From Planctomycetota bacterium (GTDB taxonomy: Bacteria; Planctomycetota; Brocadiia; SM23-32), in NCBI GenBank assembly GCA_030604585.1, contig JAUVVP010000022.1, positions 1 to 11,169 on the forward strand: a stretch of 11,169 nucleotides of DNA, written 5' to 3'. The notes under the pieces are model-generated. The model saw only the letters and a list, made by a program, of their open reading frames with translations. It was not told the origin of the DNA and did not search any database. Numbering within the stretch: the first letter of the stretch is position 1; each line of letters starts with the position of its first letter. The translations under genes and the position numbers were made by a program. This document shows, piece after piece, positions 1-6,735 of the stretch.

Positions 1-2120
1 ATCGGCGCCGTCCAACTGCCCTTGCTGCCTCGGAACTGAAGGTCGGTAAAGAAGATATCCTTCAAGGGCCGGACGTACGCCACAGAATGAACGTCCGCCA
101 GCCGCCAGGCACGTTCGGCAAGGGGCTCCCCTTCAACGAAGTCCGCCAGGCCGCGGTAGACGCGGTACAGGTCGAGGGCGTGGATGTAAGAATCGTGCCA
201 CCAACTGACGGGGTTCGAGGCGCAGCCGGCCATGAGGGCCGCCCAGTTGCCGTTGTGCAGGTGGAGGCCGGCGGGGTCCATCCGCCGCGTCCCCGCCCCG
301 CTGGCGATGCCGTACTCGCCGAAGAGGTGCAGCTTGCGGGGGTAGTCTTCGAGCTTCTGCCGGCAGATGCGTTCCACGTCGCCGGCCATGTCCGCCCACA
401 TGTTGTTGGCGTAGTAGTGGCTCTGGACGAACTGCATCTCGGGCAGGCCCCACAGTTCCGGCCAGCCCTCCGTCGTCCACTGGCTCGTGGTGATGGGATG
501 ATCGAACGGGTCGTTCTCACGGATGAACCGGGCCATCTCGGCGTGCCAGTCGGCCAGCAGTTCCTTGTTCTCCTCAGCGCCGGCCCATCCCTCGATCTCA
601 TTGACGAACTCCCAGCAAAGCACGTTGGGATGGTAGCCCCAGCGGGCGATGATGTAACGCAGCCGCTTCCGGTAGAGGGACCCCGCCTCCTCGCTGCGGA
701 ATATGTCCATGACTCCCTCACAGGGCCCGCCCCGGGCGGCGTTGTAAGGGTTGCTCTCCCAGTTCCTTCCCTGCACGTCCTGGTGCGTGTCGAAGCACAG
801 CATCAGGTAGATGCCGTGCTGCCTGGCCGACTCCAGGGTCCGGTCGAGCTGCCATGCCCGCTGCTCCCGGTAGTGGCCCACCGGCAGCGCCCACTCGAGC
901 CCGAAGGCGTCCGAGTGCATCCAGAACCGGGTGTAGTTCTCCCCGCCGGCCGCCATCCGGCGGAACACCTCGTCCACGTTGATGGGATAGCCCGTGACGT
1001 TGTGCCCGATGAGGAAGAGGCTCTCGCCGTTGTCGAGCCGGAAGTAGATCGGCGCGGAGTCCTGGGCCGAGCTGAGGCGCGCGAATCCCCCGGCGCCCGA
1101 TTCCACACAGCGGAACTCCAGCGGTGACGATGCGGCGGCCCCGCTCCCGTCGCGGGCCTCGAACGCGACCGAGTACGCTCCCACTTCGCGCGGGGTATAG
1201 CGGACCTGCCAGGTCGGCTCGCCATCGAGGGACAGAAGCTCTTCGCCGTTCTCGTACTCGGCCTCAAAGCCCTGGCAGTAGAAGCCGGGCACGCGCTCGG
1301 TGCGCCCCGACGGCGTCGTGACGGTCGCGTCCACGGCCACCTGGTCGGGATCGAACGGGTTCTCGTACGTGGCGGACAGCTCAAGCGTGAACTCCACCGG
1401 CTCGTAGAGGCCCACGACCTGGCGGTCCGCAGTGACGCCGGCCAGCTTCAGAGGGGCCCTCTGCGGACGGGCCACCCACGGCCGGACCTCGCGTATCGCC
1501 GGCACCAGGCGGAACGTCAGGCCGGCCCGGGCCTTCTCGCCGAAATCGCGCGGCGCCAGGCGGACGTTCAGCGAAAAGCTCCGGTCCTCGCTGATCCACG
1601 TTGTGAACCTGGTAGCCTGGCCGAACTCTATCTGGAGCGCCTCGGTCTCGGACAGGTTCACGGTGCAGCCTCGCGCGGCGGCGCGGAAGTTACGGTCGGT
1701 GTCGGCCGGCGGGCCGTGTGTGAAGACAATCTGCCGCCCTCGGAAGTCGGGATATGGAAAGACGACGGCCAATATGACGCCCTGTCTGAGGTCCATCTCT
1801 CCCTGCCGGGTGAACTCGTACTCGACGCGGACTCCCCCCGCCACGGGGTCGACCGTGCGCACGAACGAGATGCTGCCGGGGCCGTCCTCCTCCCTCTTAG
1901 CAATGACCCCCGACCAGCGATTCTCAGCAGGCCTCCTCAACTGCTCCGCCCCACGCCAGACCCAGGCGTCATAGTGGGCAAATAGGGAGCAGGGCATGTC
2001 GCCCTTGCCGGGCGTCCTGATGGTCAGCAAGCCCGCCTCATTGATGGCAATCCGCTCCTGCGCCATGACACTGCAACCGGTGAATGCAACCAGCAACAAG
2101 ATCGCCAGTATGGTCCTCAT
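1..2120 (-). CDS. Exported DUF5060-type glycoside hydrolase (clan A, GH5-like barrel), 3' end cut off by window
   Basis: The frame is open without a stop from the ATG at 2120 to the window edge, about 706 residues, so the C-terminus is missing. The N-terminus is a signal peptide with Cys16 in FTGC, allowing lipoprotein processing, or ordinary cleavage after SVMA. Residues about 25-230 are beta-rich and unrecognised. Residues about 235-330 look like DUF5060 (YENPFDPDQV, VPGFY). From about 360 a TIM barrel begins (PIYFRLDNGESLFLIGHN). The expected acid/base is in CWEFVNEIEGW (N507-E508) and the nucleophile in LFGEYG (E602), so both catalytic glutamates of a clan A retaining glycosidase appear present. 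It probably cleaves a plant or algal polysaccharide outside the cytoplasm; the substrate is unknown. GCGGGGA precedes the ATG. It is the third gene of a minus-strand operon, 67 nt after the DUF4038-like gene. Confidence 0.85.
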   Translation of the reverse strand, partial: MRTILAILLLVAFTGCSVMAQERIAINEAGLLTIRTPGKGDMPCSLFAHYDAWVWRGAEQLRRPAENRWSGVIAKREEDGPGSISFVRTVDPVAGGVRVEYEFTRQGEMDLRQGVILAVVFPYPDFRGRQIVFTHGPPADTDRNFRAAARGCTVNLSETEALQIEFGQATRFTTWISEDRSFSLNVRLAPRDFGEKARAGLTFRLVPAIREVRPWVARPQRAPLKLAGVTADRQVVGLYEPVEFTLELSATYENPFDPDQVAVDATVTTPSGRTERVPGFYCQGFEAEYENGEELLSLDGEPTWQVRYTPREVGAYSVAFEARDGSGAAASSPLEFRCVESGAGGFARLSSAQDSAPIYFRLDNGESLFLIGHNVTGYPINVDEVFRRMAAGGENYTRFWMHSDAFGLEWALPVGHYREQRAWQLDRTLESARQHGIYLMLCFDTHQDVQGRNWESNPYNAARGGPCEGVMDIFRSEEAGSLYRKRLRYIIARWGYHPNVLCWEFVNEIEGWAGAEENKELLADWHAEMARFIRENDPFDHPITTSQWTTEGWPELWGLPEMQFVQSHYYANNMWADMAGDVERICRQKLEDYPRKLHLFGEYGIASGAGTRRMDPAGLHLHNGNWAALMAGCASNPVSWWHDSYIHALDLYRVYRGLADFVEGEPLAERAWRLADVHSVAYVRPLKDIFFTDLQFRGSKGSWTAP

Positions 2121-2187
2121 TTCACGTCCCCGCAAAGTGGTCCTGAGAAGTGCCGTGGGAGGGGCGACGGTTCAGAACACAGCCGGC

Positions 2188-3552
2188 TCACCGGACGACG
2201 GCTGCCCATTGCCCGGGCCCGGGGCAGGCAAGCTCCAGCTTGCCTCCGCCCTGCACGGGCTCGGGCTCCTCCCATAGGCCCGCTTCAATCTCGTACCAGC
2301 GCATCTCCAGTTGCCCTTCTGCGTCGCCCAGGTCGAGCGAGACTTCGCCTCCGTCGGGGAAGTAGACGGCGTACTGCCGGCCCGGCTCGGCCAGGCAGTA
2401 GGCCTCGTTCTCCTGCCGGTCGCCCAGCAGGTCCGGGCGCGGCTCGCAGCGGAAGATATCAAAGGCATCGGTCACGTCCCGCGCGCTCCGAATCATCCGC
2501 CGGGCGCGCTCGCTCAGGCCGATGCCCGAGGGCGGCCGGTGGAAGCGCGCCGAGGCGAAGCCGCCGAAGATGTTCCGCCAGAATCTCTCGACGCTGTCGC
2601 GGGTCCCGCCGAACCGCGCGCCGTCGGCGCCGTATATCTTCACGCTGTTGAGCGGGCGCGGCGCGTCGGCTATCCGGCGTCTCACCTTCTGCGCGTTGTC
2701 ATAGTGCGCCTGGCCCTTCTGGTGGTTGTTCTGCGAGATGTCCACGAAGCTGTAGGTCTCGGGATGCTCGATGGTGGCGCGGTGCATGCGATGGTCCAGG
2801 TCCCAGGGGTCCCACATCTCGGTGGCGTGCACTGTCTTGCCGGCCTTCTGCGCCGCTTCGCGGATGTAGTTCGCCCAGTAGGCGCCCCATTCGGCCGTCA
2901 CGGAAGTCTCGTTGTCCATGCAGTAAAGGACGTGGTCGTACTGGAGCGAATAGGCCAGCAGCTCGTCCACGAAGCGCCGCTGATATTCGAGCACGACCGG
3001 CTGGTTGTTCTCTGCCGGCACGGACCAGAAGAAGGGGTTGCCGGTCTGCACCGGATGACTGTTGACCTCCGTGGGCAGTCCGCTTTCCTCGGCCGAGTAG
3101 TTCGAGTTGTTCTTCGGGTTGAAGGGGTTCCTGCCCCAGTTGCCGCGGTAGAAGTCGAAGGTCGCCCAGACCTCGACCTGCACGATGACGTCGCGGCGGC
3201 GGGTCTCCTCCAGGAACGTGGCGAAGCGCAGCCAGTAGTCCCCGTTCCACTGGTCGAGGTCGTAGAGTTCCCCGACCTTCTTGAACGGCCAGACGTTGCC
3301 CTCGTCGCGGCTGGACATGGTGCAGCGGACGTAGTTGCCGCCGGCCGCCGCCAGGGCGTCCAGGTGCTCCTCCAGGTCGGGAATCTGGAACAGGTTGTCC
3401 TCGACTGACCCGCCCAGCAGCAGCACGGGCCGGCCCTCGTACTGCCAGTAGTACGGGTTCCCCGGATAGATCTCGATGCCCTTCAGGGGCTCCGCCGACG
3501 CAGCCATTGTCATTCCCCCCGCTAAGAGAACGGCCGCCGCCACCCACGTCAT
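2188..3552 (-). CDS. Exported DUF4038-like TIM-barrel protein with C-terminal collagen-binding-like beta-sandwich
   Basis: This is a 454-residue protein with a clear signal peptide (hydrophobic core residues 3-18, likely cleavage after ASA20). The barrel starts with PYYWQYEGRPVLLLGGS (residues 34-49) followed by EDNLFQ, a motif of putative glycoside hydrolases related to DUF4038. YCMDNETS places an Asn-Glu pair at N214-E215, the usual acid/base of clan A enzymes. The segment where the second catalytic glutamate would be expected reads VKIYGADGARFGG (304-316) and has Asp310 but no Glu, so catalysis is uncertain. Residues about 380-454 form a beta-sandwich like the 'putative collagen-binding domain' found at the end of such proteins (YAVYFPDGGEVSLDL). 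The ATG at 3552 has GGGAGG about 8 nt upstream and lies 22 nt after the upstream gene's stop, so the two are cotranscribed. The family fit is good; the enzymatic role is inferred. Confidence 0.85.
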   Translation of the reverse strand: MTWVAAAVLLAGGMTMAASAEPLKGIEIYPGNPYYWQYEGRPVLLLGGSVEDNLFQIPDLEEHLDALAAAGGNYVRCTMSSRDEGNVWPFKKVGELYDLDQWNGDYWLRFATFLEETRRRDVIVQVEVWATFDFYRGNWGRNPFNPKNNSNYSAEESGLPTEVNSHPVQTGNPFFWSVPAENNQPVVLEYQRRFVDELLAYSLQYDHVLYCMDNETSVTAEWGAYWANYIREAAQKAGKTVHATEMWDPWDLDHRMHRATIEHPETYSFVDISQNNHQKGQAHYDNAQKVRRRIADAPRPLNSVKIYGADGARFGGTRDSVERFWRNIFGGFASARFHRPPSGIGLSERARRMIRSARDVTDAFDIFRCEPRPDLLGDRQENEAYCLAEPGRQYAVYFPDGGEVSLDLGDAEGQLEMRWYEIEAGLWEEPEPVQGGGKLELACPGPGQWAAVVR

Positions 3553-3574
3553 CGTCCGGCCCTCCCAGGAGCGT

Positions 3575-4936
3575 TCAGCGCACGGCGATGCGGCTGAGGG
3601 CGTACCAACCGCTCTCAGTGCGCCCCTCTATGGCCAGTTGCACCACCGGCTCCCTCGTGTCCGGGTGCACCACGCTGAGTTCCAAGGCATACTCGGCCGG
3701 CGCGAGGTCCGCCGGCAGGACCGGCTCGCCGCTGACCGCAAATGCGCCGGGCAGCCATTGTCTGGTGCTGGACCCCAGCACGCCGACCCAGACCCGCTCC
3801 CCTGCGTCGCTGACCAGCGAGACCGCCGGAACGTAGTCCGCATAGCACGGGGCGACGCCGACGTTCTCCCACGTCGTCTCGACGGACAGCCTGCCTCCCC
3901 GCTCGACCGAGGCCGGATGCTTCAGGGAGCGCAGCACGAACCGATAGCCGAGGCGCCGCAGCATCTTCTCGACCTGGGGCCGCGAGCCCTCCGGCAGCGG
4001 GGCCGACTTGTTGTTGATATAGGAGGCGTGCTGCTCCAGGGCCCAATCGTAGATGTAGTCAATGTCCCATCCCTCGGCCTGCCACTTGCGCATGTCCCAG
4101 CAGGTCTCGAAGGCCACGGGCGCGGTCTTCCACGTCTGCGCTATGCCGGCCCGCTCTATCTGCTGCGGGTAGAAGCTGCGCATGTGGGACCAGTTGCGGG
4201 TGAAGCCGCCCATGTCGCCCAGGCAGTCGGCGCGCCAGCCGGCGCCCTTGGACGTGGCGTACTTGAGTTGCTCCAGCGGGCCGATGAGCATCACCAGCGG
4301 CGTGTCGGGAAAGGCCTGGAAGTAGGCGTCAATGATCTCGCGGCACGTGGCGGGGGACGGGTTCTGCCGGTCCGTGCCGCTCATGTGCCACTCGCCCCAC
4401 AAGCCCACCGAGCCGAGGTCCACGTGGACGACGTCGGGGTGGCCGTTGTAACGCTCGCCCAGCGCGTGGATGAGCATCAGGTGCCGCTCCAGCACCTCCG
4501 GGTCGTCCAGGTCGGGCCCCCAGTGCACGGGCTCGTTTCCCTGCCTGTACTCGAAGCCCGCGTAGCCCTCCTCCTTCAGCCAGGCCGGGCTGTAGTGGTA
4601 GTCCCTCCCCGTTCCGTAGACCATTACGCGGAAGGCGAGCTTCTGCCCCGCCCGGCGGCAGCGTTCGAGCGTGGTGTCAATCAAGTTCCACCTGATCTGA
4701 TCCTTCTCAGGCTCGAGTTGCTTCCAGTACCACCGGAAGTAGGCCGTCGAGCTGGGCAGCCCCTGGAGGGCCTTGTCGCTGTTGGCGAAGTGGTGGAACG
4801 TCTCCCACCCCATCCCCGGATTGGCCAGCAGGTCATCGGTCTCGCGGGGCTTCACCTCCACCACCTCGTCGCCCGCCGCCAGAGAAGCCGCCAGTCCGAC
4901 GACCAGCAACGCTGCCAACTGCATCCCGATGGACAT
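3575..4936 (-). CDS. Exported DUF4832 protein (GH-like beta/alpha barrel plus beta-sandwich)
   Basis: I chose the ATG at 4936 (453 residues) because it starts a signal peptide (MSIGMQLAALLVVGLAASLAAG) and has GGGGAG 8 nt upstream; an upstream in-frame ATG at 5071 would add 45 residues without signal character. The mature protein opens with LLANPGMGWETFHHF (36-50), the hallmark start of DUF4832 proteins, followed by an inferred barrel strand (AYFRWYWKQLEPEKDQIRW) resembling GH42-type enzymes. Candidate catalytic carboxylates are E182 in LWGEWHMSG and E277 in VAFETCWD. Residues about 335-453 form an immunoglobulin-like C-terminal domain (SVETTWENVGVAPCY). It is the first gene of the minus-strand operon. 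Its function is probably glycosidase or polysaccharide binding outside the cytoplasm; biochemistry of this family is thin, so the activity is an inference. Confidence 0.87.
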   Translation of the reverse strand: MSIGMQLAALLVVGLAASLAAGDEVVEVKPRETDDLLANPGMGWETFHHFANSDKALQGLPSSTAYFRWYWKQLEPEKDQIRWNLIDTTLERCRRAGQKLAFRVMVYGTGRDYHYSPAWLKEEGYAGFEYRQGNEPVHWGPDLDDPEVLERHLMLIHALGERYNGHPDVVHVDLGSVGLWGEWHMSGTDRQNPSPATCREIIDAYFQAFPDTPLVMLIGPLEQLKYATSKGAGWRADCLGDMGGFTRNWSHMRSFYPQQIERAGIAQTWKTAPVAFETCWDMRKWQAEGWDIDYIYDWALEQHASYINNKSAPLPEGSRPQVEKMLRRLGYRFVLRSLKHPASVERGGRLSVETTWENVGVAPCYADYVPAVSLVSDAGERVWVGVLGSSTRQWLPGAFAVSGEPVLPADLAPAEYALELSVVHPDTREPVVQLAIEGRTESGWYALSRIAVR

Positions 4937-5008
4937 GGTCGCATCTCCCCGCAGAAAGGCGCGCCCGTGCTGGCCCGCCGCTTTCCCAGACCCTCCGTGC
5001 GGCCGCCC

Positions 5009-5037
5009 ATGATACCGGATGACCTCCGGCCACGAAA
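5009..5037 (-). promoter_or_regulatory. Weak candidate promoter of the glycosidase operon
   Basis: Read on the minus strand, TTTCGT (5032-5037) and TATCAT (5009-5014) are separated by 17 nt and lie about 73 nt ahead of the DUF4832 start. The -10 box is good and the -35 box is poor, so this is only a candidate. Confidence 0.3.
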
Positions 5038-5071
5038 GGGGGGGGCCGGTGGCCGCAGCGGGGCGATGCAT

Positions 5072-5100
5072 TTGACCGGCCGCCGCCGCTGCGTTATACT
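5072..5100 (+). promoter_or_regulatory. Near-consensus sigma-70 promoter of the nickel/cobalt operon
   Basis: TTGACC (5072-5077) and TATACT (5095-5100) are separated by exactly 17 nt. Five of six bases match consensus in each box, which is striking in GC-rich DNA. It would start a transcript near 5107, giving a leader of about 155 nt before the nikK ATG. No overlapping operator was recognised. Confidence 0.65.
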
Positions 5101-5162
5101 TTTCCTGATTTCGTGTTACTGAGTCCGACCGGTGAGCACCAGACCACGATCATGAAGGCGCC

Positions 5163-5212
5163 GTTCGTCCCGCAGGGACGGCCGGTAATAGCCCACCGAT
5201 TCATCGGTGGGA
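5163..5212. repeat. REP-like palindromic element: two adjacent hairpins
   Basis: The first hairpin is CGTCCC-GCA-GGGACG (5166-5180). After an 11-nt spacer comes the second, CCCACCGAT-TC-ATCGGTGGG (5192-5211), a perfect 9-bp inverted repeat. On the minus strand the spacer region reads GGGCTATTACCGGCCGTCCC. I recall this type of 'GGCTATTACCGG plus GTCCCTGCGGGAC' text as a dispersed extragenic repeat in planctomycete-like genomes, often mis-annotated as small proteins containing a GYYRSSLRD-like string. Only one copy is visible here, so the repeat call rests on that recollection and the structure. Neither hairpin is followed by a T-run, so it is not a typical intrinsic terminator. If the promoter at 5072-5100 is correct, the element lies in the untranslated leader. 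Confidence 0.6.
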
Positions 5213-5247
5213 TGTGATTGCGGCCGGGCGTCGGGAGGTCCACCAGC

Positions 5248-5253
5248 AGGAGG
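5248..5253 (+). promoter_or_regulatory. Ribosome binding site of nikK
   Basis: AGGAGG lies 8 nt before the ATG at 5262. It decides that start over the in-frame ATG at 5214, which sits directly after the hairpin, lacks such a site and would put a charged stretch in front of the signal peptide. Confidence 0.8.
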
Positions 5254-5261
5254 GGCGCCAA

Positions 5262-6074
5262 ATGGCAAAGGTCAAGTGGCTGACAGGGTTCGCGGCGCTT
5301 GGCGCGCTGGCTGGGATTGCCTGCGGGCATTTCCACACCTTCTGGCCGGACGGCCCGAACTGCTACGGGCGGCCGGGCGAACAGATCACGTGGCAGTACT
5401 TCTGGGGGCATCCCTATGAGCTGATCCTCTTCGACGCAAGGACGCCCGACTTCTACGTGGTCCCGCCGGAGGGCGAGAAGGAAACTGTCGCCGCCGAGCC
5501 CGTCGAGATGAAGGACCCCGAGACAGGCGAGATGCGCCGGGCTTTCAAGCTGACCTACACTCCGGAACAGATCGGCGACTCGTGGCTCGTGCTCGAGGCG
5601 CCCCCCTACCTCATCGAGGAAGAGGGCGAGGCCGGTCAGGATTACGTGAAGCAGTGCGTCCACATGATGGCGGAAATGGGGTGGGACAGACGGCTCGGAC
5701 TTCCGATCGAGCTGGTCCCGTTGACGCGGCCTTACGGACTGGAGGCGGGATTCGCCTTCACCGTCCGGGCGTATCTCGACGGCGAGCCGCTGGCCGACGC
5801 TCCGGTCGAGGTCGAGAAGTTCAACGGCTTCTACGTCGGGGAGGAGGACCTGCCCAGGGACCAGTTCGACATGGAAGACGTGCCCATGATCACGCGCGTG
5901 GCCAAGACGGACGCCTTCGGCTACGTGACTTACACGCTGGACGAGCCGGGCTGGTGGATGGTCTCGGTCTCGGCCGAGTCGGGCGCGGTCACCGTGGGAG
6001 ACGGGGAGTACCCGCGCGTCCTGCGCGGCGGTCTCTGGGTGCACGTGCAGGGAGCCTTCAGCGCGGGGCAGTGA
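5262..6074 (+). CDS. nikK: DUF4198 periplasmic component of ECF nickel/cobalt transporter (NikK-like)
   Basis: This is a 270-residue exported protein. Residues 1-22 are a signal peptide (WLTGFAALGALAGIACG), and the mature part begins with or near HFHTFWPD (H23, H25). DUF4198 features include FWGHPYE (48-54) and the C-terminal KTDAFGYVTYTLDEPGWW (215-232), arranged as two beta-rich lobes. In NikKMLQO transporters NikK is the accessory periplasmic protein thought to help deliver Ni2+ or Co2+ to the membrane S component. It is followed after 49 nt by nikM in the same direction, which supports that role. Cys21 could act as a lipoprotein cysteine, but Gly at -3 is unusual; cleavage after ACG would expose His23 at the N-terminus. 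The gene family is well supported; the metal (Ni or Co) is not decided by the sequence. Confidence 0.85.
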   Translation: MAKVKWLTGFAALGALAGIACGHFHTFWPDGPNCYGRPGEQITWQYFWGHPYELILFDARTPDFYVVPPEGEKETVAAEPVEMKDPETGEMRRAFKLTYTPEQIGDSWLVLEAPPYLIEEEGEAGQDYVKQCVHMMAEMGWDRRLGLPIELVPLTRPYGLEAGFAFTVRAYLDGEPLADAPVEVEKFNGFYVGEEDLPRDQFDMEDVPMITRVAKTDAFGYVTYTLDEPGWWMVSVSAESGAVTVGDGEYPRVLRGGLWVHVQGAFSAGQ

Positions 6075-6123
6075 CGGCCCGCCGTCGGACGCATCCTCTG
6101 GCGGCTTCTGTCGAGGAACGGCT

Positions 6124-6735
6124 ATGCACATCAGCGACGGGGTGTTCAGGGACCCCCGGGTCTGGGTGAGCGCTTGCGCGGCAGCGGGCGGGCTGGCCGG
6201 CGTTCTGCTGGCCCGCATGGACGCCGAGAAGATACCGCGGGTGGCCCTCTGCACGTCGTTCTTCTTCGTGGCCTCACTCGTCCACGTCCCCATCGGACCC
6301 ACGTCCGTGCACCTGTTGCTCGTCGGCCTGGTGGGCATAGTGATGGGGCGGCTGGCCTTCCTGCCGATACTTTTCGGCCTGGTGCTTCAGGCCCTGCTCC
6401 TCCAGCACGGGGGCCTGACGACCATCGGTATCAACGTGCTGACGATGGGCCTGCCCGCCTACGGCGCGTACTGGCTGTTCGGCCTTGAGCGACATTTCGG
6501 ATTCAAGGCCGCGCCCTTCGTGTTCGGATTCCTGGCCGGCTCGGCAGCCGTGATGCTGGGACTGCTGCTGCTGAAGTCGGTCCTGGTCTTCGCGGATGAG
6601 GCGTTCGTGGGCGTCGCCTGGACGCTCGTCATAGCCCACCTGCCCCTGGTCGTGGTGGAGGGGCTGATCACGGGTTCGGCGGGCATGTTCCTCAAGAAGG
6701 TAGAACCCCGTCTCTTGGAGGCGCGTGGTGCGTAA
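6124..6735 (+). CDS. cbiM: Substrate-binding membrane S component of ECF nickel/cobalt transporter (NikM/CbiM)
   Basis: This is a 203-residue multi-helix membrane protein that binds the metal and sets substrate choice. It starts with MHISDGVF, the conserved CbiM/NikM N-terminus: in the characterised NikM the free Met1 amine and His2 chelate the metal. The second family motif, HVPIGPTSVHLLLVGLVG (54-71), supplies H54 and H63, the latter probably matching the third metal ligand. Because Met1-His2 must be the true N-terminus, the ATG at 6124 is fixed; GAGG lies upstream at suitable spacing. The remaining sequence is hydrophobic helices ending in FLKKVEPRLLEARGA. It overlaps nikL by about 8 nt, implying translational coupling. 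The protein lacks a fused CbiN-like domain; NikL takes that place. Ni2+ is favoured by the NikK/NikL partners, Co2+ is possible. Confidence 0.93.
   Translation: MHISDGVFRDPRVWVSACAAAGGLAGVLLARMDAEKIPRVALCTSFFFVASLVHVPIGPTSVHLLLVGLVGIVMGRLAFLPILFGLVLQALLLQHGGLTTIGINVLTMGLPAYGAYWLFGLERHFGFKAAPFVFGFLAGSAAVMLGLLLLKSVLVFADEAFVGVAWTLVIAHLPLVVVEGLITGSAGMFLKKVEPRLLEARGA
6717..6721 (+). promoter_or_regulatory. Ribosome binding site choosing the second of two tandem GTG starts of nikL
   Basis: GGAGG inside the end of cbiM is followed by GTG at 6725 and GTG at 6728. Spacing is 3 nt to the first and 6 nt to the second, so 6728 is the better start; the difference is one residue. Confidence 0.6.

Larger units (their letters stand above)
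4937..5261. other. Divergent intergenic region between the glycosidase and metal-transport operons
   Basis: This gene-free stretch of 325 nt separates two divergent operons. From left to right it holds the leader and weak promoter of the minus-strand operon, a GC-rich run with a G-tract near 5038-5045, the strong plus-strand promoter at 5072-5100, a short inverted repeat GGTGAGCACC at 5131-5140 of unknown meaning, the two-hairpin REP-like element at 5163-5212, and the nikK ribosome binding site at 5248-5253. I looked for a cobalamin riboswitch (conserved B12-box GCCACTG) and a NikR operator (GTATGA with TCATAC) and saw neither. Confidence 0.7.

Noticed and set aside
87..1127. Long plus-strand open frame opposite the DUF5060 hydrolase
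   Set aside because: It is an antisense shadow in GC-rich DNA: no domain, composition rich in Val/Arg/Pro/His, and the opposite frame has clear family motifs.
2311..5122. Two long plus-strand open frames (2311-3408 and 3476-5122) opposite the glycosidase-like genes
   Set aside because: They mirror the codon periodicity of the real genes, show no recognisable motif and have no ribosome binding site; the minus-strand proteins have signal peptides and family motifs.
5192..5211. Perfect 9-bp hairpin as an intrinsic terminator of a leader transcript
   Set aside because: No T-run follows it; the downstream bases are GATGTGATTG.
5100..5261. Cobalamin riboswitch upstream of the cobalt/nickel operon
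   Set aside because: No B12-box-like GCCACTG sequence is present and the leader of about 155 nt is short for the full fold.
5094..6338. 414-codon minus-strand open frame across nikK, the hairpins and the promoter
   Set aside because: It is antisense to nikK and runs through the palindromic repeat; translated repeats of this kind are a known source of false proteins.
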